Assembly: GCA_026214975.1 (NCBI GenBank)
Contig: CM047806.1
Location: 2,951,822-3,015,821 of the forward strand
DNA length: 64,000 bases
Direction of reading: 5' to 3'
From: Gentiana macrophylla
Taxonomy: Eukaryota > Streptophyta > Magnoliopsida > Gentianales > Gentianaceae
Shown: in pieces, positions 57,997 to 64,000 of the stretch
How positions within the stretch are numbered: the stretch's first letter is position 1
Layout: each line of letters begins with the position of its first letter
The notes under the pieces: generated by a model
Database searches by the model: none
What the model saw: the letters and a program-made list of their open reading frames with translations, nothing else
What the model was told of the DNA's origin: nothing
Program-made: the position numbers and the translations under genes

Positions 57997-58489
57997 ATAA
58001 CGCACCTGCACAGGCGCAGTAGTCTTAAATAGTCATAAATGTCCGGTCAATCGCTTAGACCGCGCCGTCCTCGCTGGTCTAAAAGGCTAACCCGAGTTGA
58101 TAAGAACTTTATGTCTCACACTTATATGGGGTGAGTATTCTCTTATTTTACCGATGTGGGACTTTCCATTCTCCCTTATAAGGGATGGCATCATCTCGTG
58201 GGATGGCCGAGGCGTTTCTGGATCGTCCTACCGGAGGTAATTCAGAGGACATCCTTACACCGTCTTCTTTACGGTGCGGCGCATAGTTCCGTCGATAGTC
58301 GGCTCGATGCCATTTTATAACGCCTGCACCGGCGCAGTAGGCGCTTAAATGAAGTCGTAAATGTCCGGTCAATCTTGGTAACGCCGTCCTCGTTTGGTCT
58401 AAAAGACCTAACCAGAGTTGACAAGATCTTTATGTCTCACACTTATATGGAGGTAAGCATTCTCTTATTTTACCGACGTGAGATTTTAA
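57997..58489 (-). mobile_element. TRIM, second member of the 44270 family, decayed
   Basis: Two terminal repeats (about 57997-58170 and 58317-58489) and an interior parallel to the 44270 element throughout (GTCTCACACTTATATGG, TTACCGATGTGGGACTTT, CTTACACCGTCTTCTT). The ends are eroded (TAACGCACCTG, GAGATTTTAAA) and no TSD was found. Confidence 0.8.
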
Positions 58490-58732
58490 AAAAAAATGAC
58501 ATTTGTCAATCCAAAAATAAAATGAAAAAAGACATTTTTTTTTTAAGGAATGAAAAAAGACATTTGTTAGTCACAATTTACCTTCAATGAGGTCATTATC
58601 GACACAAGAAAAGACAATCTCAATCACATTATAATTGACAAAGTGATAGATATACAACTTGTTGCATGAGATAATGTCAAATGTGTAAATCGTCCAATTG
58701 AATGACCGTTTGTAAATCAACCTAGTTAAATG

Positions 58733-58883
58733 GGGAAGTTATTGTGTGGTGTCTCCACACGGTGTGGAGACACTGTGTGGCACCATACAAACTACACAGT
58801 TTTATTCTGTATTTAAACTGTGTGGTTCTGATCGTTTCACCCGTCACTTCACCTCAAATTCCCTCACCACACAATAACTTCCC
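58733..58883. mobile_element. MITE, Mutator-like
   Basis: Perfect 17-bp terminal inverted repeats GGGAAGTTATTGTGTGG and CCACACAATAACTTCCC, 151 bp, flanked by AGTTAAATG and AGCTAAATG (9 bp, one mismatch). An internal inverted repeat GTCTCCACAC/GTGTGGAGAC adds a hairpin. Confidence 0.85.
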
Positions 58884-58957
58884 AGCTAAATGAGTTGAGA
58901 GACATCTATATATATTTATACGTAGAGAGAGAAATAGAATCAAAGGACCTTTATTTT

Positions 58958-59185
58958 CGGTGGCGGATCCAGGAATATTTTTCAGTGGAGTCAACGAACC
59001 GCAAAACTATGTTTTTCATTTAAAAAATTGTTTCAATGAAGTTACCAGAACCTAAAACTAAATTTTTTTTAATAATAAAATAACATTTTTAACAATAAAA
59101 CTACATCGTTTTAATACTAAAAAAATTCTCTGGATCTCAGTGGGGTCACGTGACCCCTTTGATGCACTTAGATCCGCGGTGCCTA
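58958..59185. mobile_element. GGCGGATCCA-type non-autonomous element
   Basis: Begins GGTGGCGGATCCAGGAAT and ends GGTCACGTGACCCC...TAGATCCGC, with the GGATC/GATCC ends inverted. Similar pieces are at 40655-40820, 41447-41610 and 62975-63080. A common plant hAT-like family. Confidence 0.6.
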
Positions 59186-59225
59186 CTTCTGAAGGTTTTT
59201 TTTCCGGCAAAGAGACGTTTTATTA

Positions 59226-59489
59226 CTCCATCCGTTCCAAAATAGCTGATGCAGTTGCCAAAATGTTTTGTTCCATTTTAGTGAGGCAGTACAATTTCCA
59301 ATACAACATTTATCGTGTATTTACTTGATTTACTCTTATTTATTACAGTAGGAGATATAAAAAAGAAGAACACATTAAATATACCCAAAGACATTCTAGT
59401 CATTTCATTGTTAAAGTTAATGCATTAACTCATATTCTTAATATGCGTGATTTTGGCAACTGCCTCAGATAAATTGGAACGGAGGGAGT
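59226..59489. mobile_element. Stowaway-like MITE
   Basis: CTCCATCCGTTCCAAAATAG and GGAACGGAGGGAG are the classic inverted CTCCCTCCGT ends; the inversion continues through GCAGTTGCCAAAA and the complement of TTTTGGCAACTGCC. One flank is TA, the other TG. A second, fragmentary copy (CTACCTCCGTCCCATAAAA) follows at 59490. Confidence 0.75.
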
Positions 59490-59615
59490 GCTACCTCCGT
59501 CCCATAAAAATTGTCCACTTTTTAAAAATGAATTGTCTCATAAAAATGTCTATTTAGAAAATCAATACATCATTTAATGCATTTTTTTCCAAACATACCC
59601 CTATAATAACATTTA

Positions 59616-59745
59616 AATTCTTGACGACGCTCTAAAGATGCCCTAAAGATGAGGATTTTGAGAGGAGCTTGCATTAAACCCTCTTCAGTGTGCCAGCAAG
59701 ATTTTCTTAATCTTATCGAAATTCTTGACGACGCTCTGACATTTT
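59616..59745 (-). pseudogene. Possible 2-ODD 3' UTR relic
   Basis: Minus strand 59740-59686 (CGTCAAGAATTTCGATAAGA, then TTAAGAAAATCTTGC) is similar to the sequence following the stop codon of 2-ODD gene 4 (CGTCAAGAGATTTGATAAGA, then TTAAGCACATCTTGC). TTCTTGACGACGCTCT is duplicated at 59618. No coding exon is recognisable nearby. It may mark the end of a further lost copy of the gene family. Confidence 0.5.
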
Positions 59746-60384
59746 CTTTTTCGAGCGGCAATAAAATAAATTCAAACTGGTAGAGAAAAGGATAATACTT
59801 GTAAAGAAAATAATAAAAACGCCAATAGATTTTGACCCAACGTGAATGATGTCACATATGGCCAGCTTTAATATATATTTTATTACAAATGAAAAAGTAT
59901 GAGTCCATGTTAATAAAAGGTTCCTTTGTATTAAAAAAAACAAAATTTGAAATATGAGTCCAGTGAAGCTACAATTGTAGAGTATCCAAATTCAGGCATT
60001 CTTGTTTTTTCAGATTTGTTTGGCCGGCTTGGTTTCAACATCGATTGTCATTTATGATAAATATAGAAAGATGTCGTGATTTTAAAATTATAAAATAAAA
60101 TATTAGGTAAAAGGATATTTACTAAGCGAATAGACTCATTTACTCAACTAAAGGGGTGTTTGATAATATAAATAAGTAATTTTTCCAAAAATTATAAGTG
60201 GTAGTTACATTAAGTGTTGTTTGACAATAATTTAAAGAGGTAATGGGAATAAAGGAGAACAAAAAAGAAGGAAAAAAAAAAGAATCAGGACACGAGAAAT
60301 ATAAAAGTGATGTGGTTTAAAAAGACAAAAAAGAGGGGGTCAAATAAGAATCAGGACAGAGAAAATATAAATTTGGTGTTAAAG

Positions 60385-60735
60385 ACAAATCCACTATTCA
60401 TAACCCAAATTCATTGTGTACTGCAGTTGAACTGATCTATATTCCAACGTTTCACTATTCCACTGTTTATGTGGTTTTACAAAAATGACCTTGAAAATAA
60501 CGTTGAAAAATATCAAATTAAATGTCTAAATAAAGAAGACGAAAAAGGAAAAATGTGATAAAACAATTATCATCTTTCGACAATCACATCTAACGATATA
60601 TTCGTTATTGTATTTGAATACGAAAGAATTTAAATCAAAGTGAAATAAGAACATATCATTTTTACCTACAAAATATTCCACTCTCTTCTTTGCATATTTT
60701 TATATTCAAATTGTCATTTTTAACAATAAACCCAA
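60385..60735. repeat. Direct repeat, left copy
   Basis: Shares TTCCACTGTTTATGTG, TTACAAAAATGA, ATGTCTAAATAAAGA-GA, ATCTTTCGA-AATCA and the TTTGTCATTTTTAA-AATAAA ending with 61195-61515, in the same order. Confidence 0.7.
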
Positions 60736-60814
60736 ATATAAATTGGATAAGAAGGATAAATCCATTGTTCATAACCAAATCCATTGTTCGATGCAGTAGA
60801 ACTGACCTCAAATT

Positions 60815-61193
60815 CTGGGCCGGCCCACCTTGAAGGCGGAGGAGGCGGTGGTCTTAGGCCCGACGGTGCCGGGGGCCTAACATTACATGTTTCGCTAAAA
60901 GAAAAACATAATTCCGTATAGATCAAATTCGATCCAACCTAATATAATATGTTTTTTTTATTTGAATCGATAAAGGCCAAAAAAATTACTTGGTCCATTT
61001 TTTTTTTGTGTATCTACGGATGTTAAAAAACGCGATGTTGAAGTAATATTTTATAAGTATATTATTTCGAAAAAAAAAAAAAAAAAAAAAAAACCAAATT
61101 CGAACTTTTTTTTTTTGAGGATAAACAACTTCGAACTAAAAGGCCTAATTCGACAATTTGGCCTAAGGCCCAAAAAATGTCAAGGCCGGCCCT
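60815..61193. mobile_element. hAT-like MITE between direct repeats
   Basis: CTGGGCCGGCCC at the left and GGCCGGCCCTG at the right are inverted, the known CAGGGCCGGC end of plant hAT elements. The flanks CTCAAATT and CCCAAATC could be a mutated 8-bp TSD. Contains an A22 run at 61072. Confidence 0.7.
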
Positions 61194-61194
61194 G

Positions 61195-61515
61195 CCCAAA
61201 TCCAATGTTCCATTATTCCATTGTTTATATGTTTTTTTTTACAAAAATGAACTAAAAAATAATGTGGGAAAAATATCAAATGATGTGTCTAAATAAAGAC
61301 GATGTAAAAAGGAAAAAATTGCTGAAATAATTAACATCTTTCGAGAATCATATCAGAAAATATACTCATTTTGTAATTGATTAGGAGAGAATTTAAATAC
61401 AATGGAATAAAAACTTGTCCATTTTATCCTCACACAAAAAACATTTAGGTGTCTTCTTTGCATTTAAATATGTTTAATTTGTCATTTTTAATAATAAAGT
61501 CTAATTTAAACTATA
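61195..61515. repeat. Direct repeat, right copy
   Basis: Pairs with 60385-60735. The hAT-like MITE lies at the junction. Confidence 0.7.
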
Positions 61516-61651
61516 TCTTAAAAAGATAAGAGCATTTGAATCCCGATCTAAAATTTTCGACCAAAACCTTCTCGCTTAACGCTGAATGTTTTTTTTTTTC
61601 ATCAACTGTTCCTTATCATCTTTATTCAAAATATGTCTATCTTTAACCAAA

Positions 61652-61861
61652 CAACATGACTCAAATGGTAAGTGACTTGAGACCTCTTAGGAAGGTCACC
61701 GGTTCGATTCTCCTCTGAAACGCCGAGTTGAAAGAGCTTTTGGCTAGGTCTTACCCCTGAGTAAGAGTCAGACTCTCCAGACACGACCTAGACCGAACTC
61801 TAGATTAGTCGGACCAGTGGGTTCCAGACACCGGGAGCTTTAAGCAAAAAATAAAATAAAA
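61652..61861 (+). mobile_element. tRNA-derived SINE
   Basis: The 5' part carries Pol III promoter elements: an A-box-like TGGTAAGTGACTTGAG and a B box GGTTCGATTC (61701-61710). A tRNA-unrelated body follows (GAGTAAGAGTCAGACTCTCC, CCGAACTCTAGATTAGTCGG), then an A-rich tail (AAAAAATAAAATAAAA). A truncated relative is at 56870-57000. Confidence 0.8.
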
Positions 61862-61889
61862 CATATCTAGAAGGAAGGGAAGAACAAGC

Positions 61890-62130
61890 AAATGTAAATG
61901 ATATTAATCAGTGGAAACACATATGGAAATTAAAGGGTCTGACTCGCACCAATTTCTTTCTATGGATGGTCAAACATAGAGCACTGCCTACTTATGATCT
62001 CTTGGCTAAGAGGTCTATTATCCCTCTCCATTTTGCCCAATCAGTGAGAGACAGACGATGAAACACCCTTCATGCACGCCGTGATTGTGCTTGGGCAACC
62101 CAAGTGTGGACGTTTTACTACTAGTGAGAA
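61890..62130 (+). pseudogene. LINE zf-RVT region fragment
   Basis: Reads NDINQWKHIWKLKGLTRTNF, FLWMVKHRALPTYDLLAKRS, a TGA, then NTLHARRDCAWATQVW. This is the C-terminal zinc-binding region of plant L1-type reverse transcriptases (H-x-L-R-D-C-x-x-A-x-x-V-W). Stops before and after; a relic. It differs from the 54934 LINE. Confidence 0.8.
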
Positions 62131-62780
62131 ATGGAGTCAATTTTTGGCACACGAAATTTAGATACTTGGATAGAAGAGAACCTAAAGCGGATCCAATGGA
62201 TGGAACTATACTTGGCGGGAAGTGGTTAACGGTATATGGATGTGGAGAAATAAGGAGATTCATGACTCAACGGTGAAAGACCCCACTGTGTGTTCGTGTC
62301 CCGTGCGGTGGAGCGAGTGAAGAATTTACGGCTTGCTTACTGGCAAGATTAATGTATTTCTTAGATCTTTTTATGACTTTTTCTTGAATTTTGAAGTTTG
62401 TACGTTTTTGGTTTGGTGCAACGTTTTGGAGCATCAGTTTTAAGTTAAATAAATAAAAATGCCCGTTTCAAAAAAAAAAAAAAAAAAAGAAGATCCTTTA
62501 AAAAAAACATGCTAAAGAATTTAATTATGATTTTAAAATATCATTTCAAATAATGTGAACTAAAAGGGACTCCACTGCTCTGCCTGCGCGTAGAGTCTCG
62601 TGGAGTACGTGAATCGAGAGTGCTGTTTTTTGGTCTGGTTTTTAAGAGGTTGGATGCACACCAAGTCGATACATGGTCGAACTCCCACGGTCCAATATCA
62701 AAAGCAAGACAGCAACAACTATGGAATGATCTCTGCTCTCTAAAAATGAATCACGCGCATAATCGCTCATATAACATGAC
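62131..62780. other. LINE 3' region and unassigned sequence
   Basis: Broken frames after the zf-RVT relic, an A18 run at 62470 that may be the LINE tail, then unassigned sequence. No gene. Confidence 0.4.
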
Positions 62781-62789
62781 TTAGGATGC

Positions 62790-63085
62790 TATAAAAAAAG
62801 TGACATTGTGGATGCTTTGGTTAAAAAGAAATGATCTGATTTTTAACCATAAGAATTTCGATGTCTGCAACTACAACTACGATAGTCATAGTTTTTTTAC
62901 TAATGAGCCATGCCCTTGGTGGTCACACGTCAAGATTTTGACTTTGACGTCGAGGGAAAGATGTGGATTTATAAATAATGGCGGATGAAGAATTATTTTT
63001 TTCAAACCGAGTCCGTAATTTTTTTTCATAAGTAAAATTTAGATACTTTTTTAGTGGGGTCCATGGCCACTGTATGTAAAGGGAT
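62790..63085 (+). pseudogene. Second LINE scrap plus GGCGGAT-type repeat
   Basis: Reads TLWMLWLKRNDLIFNHKNFD, the end-of-RT / RNase H-proximal phrase of plant LINEs. Downstream sequence matches 41210-41610, including AATAATGGCGGATGAAG and GGGGTCCATGGCCAC. Confidence 0.6.
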
Positions 63086-63122
63086 GAGGTCACATGTTCA
63101 ATTAGTGTGTCTAATTTCGGTG

Positions 63123-63299
63123 TCTAACTAAAAACTATGTCGTTTCATGTGTGTAGAGATTTGTAAATGGTAATTGTATTGTATTATGTTCATAATGAGT
63201 GTTACATCAAGTATTTATAGGCAGAAAGATAAGAGGCCTAAAACGGTAAAATACAAATTATTATAAATAATAAACTACTTGATAATATTATGCTCAACA
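63123..63299 (-). repeat. 3' LTR of the right-edge Copia element (approximate)
   Basis: Minus strand starts TGTTGAGCATAATATTATC just after the purine tract GATTGCGGGGGCG. It contains CTATAAATACTTGATG, a TATA-like site. The outer end is not fixed; the partner LTR is outside the window. Confidence 0.6.
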
Positions 63300-64000
63300 C
63301 GCCCCCGCAATCCCGTGGGAAGAGGATGAACACGGAGATTGGTCTTCATGGAATGGAACAACGGTGACCCCAACGGTTTGGTTAAAACATCCGCAAGTTG
63401 TTCCTTCGAAGTAATGAAGGAAATAGCAAGGCGATTAGACGCAACAAGTTCGCAAACATGGTGGAAGTCAATCTCGATATGTTTCGTGCGGGCATGAAAC
63501 AACGGATTGTGCGCAAGATAGGTAACGCCGATGTTGTCGCACCAAAGAGTCGGAGTAGACGATAAATGAACTTCCATTTCAGTGAGCAAGCTGCAAAGCC
63601 ATTGAATCTCAGCAGCAGTATTGGACAAGGTCTTGTATTCGACCTCTCGCTATACTTTGAGAGGCAGTCAAATGTTGCTTGGTACGCTAACCGATTAGAT
63701 TCGACCCCAGAAGACACAATAAGCACCAAGCGAGCGACGGTTATCGAGTCACCGCTTAATCGAATCGAGTAAGCCGGATGGTAATAGGAGAAATACGAGA
63801 GAAAAGCAGTCCTCGTAAATCGTGTTCTTCAAATAGCGTAAGATACGTTTGACCGCAAATTCCAATGCGCATCGGTAGGGCATGCATGTATTTCTTGACC
63901 TTATGAACGGGCGAAGACAATGTCGGGCGAGTGAAAGCAAAATCTTGAAGACCACCCACAATAGTGCGGTAGAAGCGCAGGATCGAGCATGGAGGACCAT
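63275..64000 (-). pseudogene. Copia RT/RNase H, 3' end, runs off the window
   Basis: Minus-strand frame 63275-63628: MSNTAAEIQWLCSLLTEMEV, LWCDNIGVTYLAHNP, HARTKHIEIDFHHV, KEQLADVLTKPLGSPLF, the RNase H end of Copia pol. Upstream pieces read RILRYLKNTIYE and SSGVESNRLAYQAT in shifted frames, so several frameshifts are present. Distinct from both Copia elements at 11.6-25.7 kb. Confidence 0.88.

Overview
The window is nuclear DNA from a flowering plant, most likely a eudicot. The reasons are intron-containing genes, an organellar mTERF protein, SRG1-like 2-oxoglutarate/Fe(II) dioxygenases (2-ODDs) with a conserved four-exon structure, and Copia, Gypsy, TRIM, LINE, SINE and MITE elements with plant-type primer binding sites. 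I cannot name the species. There is no bacterial content, CRISPR array or operon.

Layout. 0.5-2.9 kb: an intact minus-strand mTERF gene resembling RUG2/BSM (mTERF4), with an intron in its 5' UTR. 3.6-5.4 kb: 2-ODD gene 1, plus strand, four exons, 366 aa. 5.6-7.4 kb: a convergent 2-ODD copy with a broken first exon (pseudogene). 7.4-11.6 kb: accessory DNA with a decayed ribosomal protein S13 exon, a minisatellite and smaller repeats. 11.6-25.7 kb: a minus-strand Copia element split by a younger 9.3-kb plus-strand Copia element; both target site duplications (TSDs) are visible. 26.3-29.4 kb: 2-ODD gene 3, minus strand, intact, 361 aa. 29.6-39.8 kb: a minus-strand Gypsy (chromovirus-like) element with an integrase deletion and a solo LTR inside one of its LTRs. 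39.8-42 kb: MITEs. 42.0-57.3 kb: 2-ODD gene 4, minus strand. Exons 2-4 are at 42.0-43.8 kb and the only matching exon 1 is at 57.0-57.3 kb, so intron 1 would be about 13.2 kb. It holds a TRIM, a solo LTR, a LINE fragment split by a 7.6-kb non-coding Gypsy element, and MITEs. 57.4-64 kb: MITEs, another TRIM, a SINE, LINE scraps and the 3' end of a Copia element that leaves the window.

The functional content is one organelle gene-expression factor and a local 2-ODD family (three complete copies, one broken copy, one possible 3' relic) expanded by duplication and then spread apart by transposons. 2-ODDs of this group hydroxylate, demethylate or desaturate small molecules using 2-oxoglutarate, O2 and Fe(II); the substrates cannot be read from the sequence. 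I did not find a clearly new biological system. The points most worth a second look are the exon split of gene 4, the repeated 14-bp palindromes and about 21-bp phased motifs in two LTR families, the captured RPS13 exon, and a pattern of small CG-associated indels between LTR pairs that may reflect assembly error.
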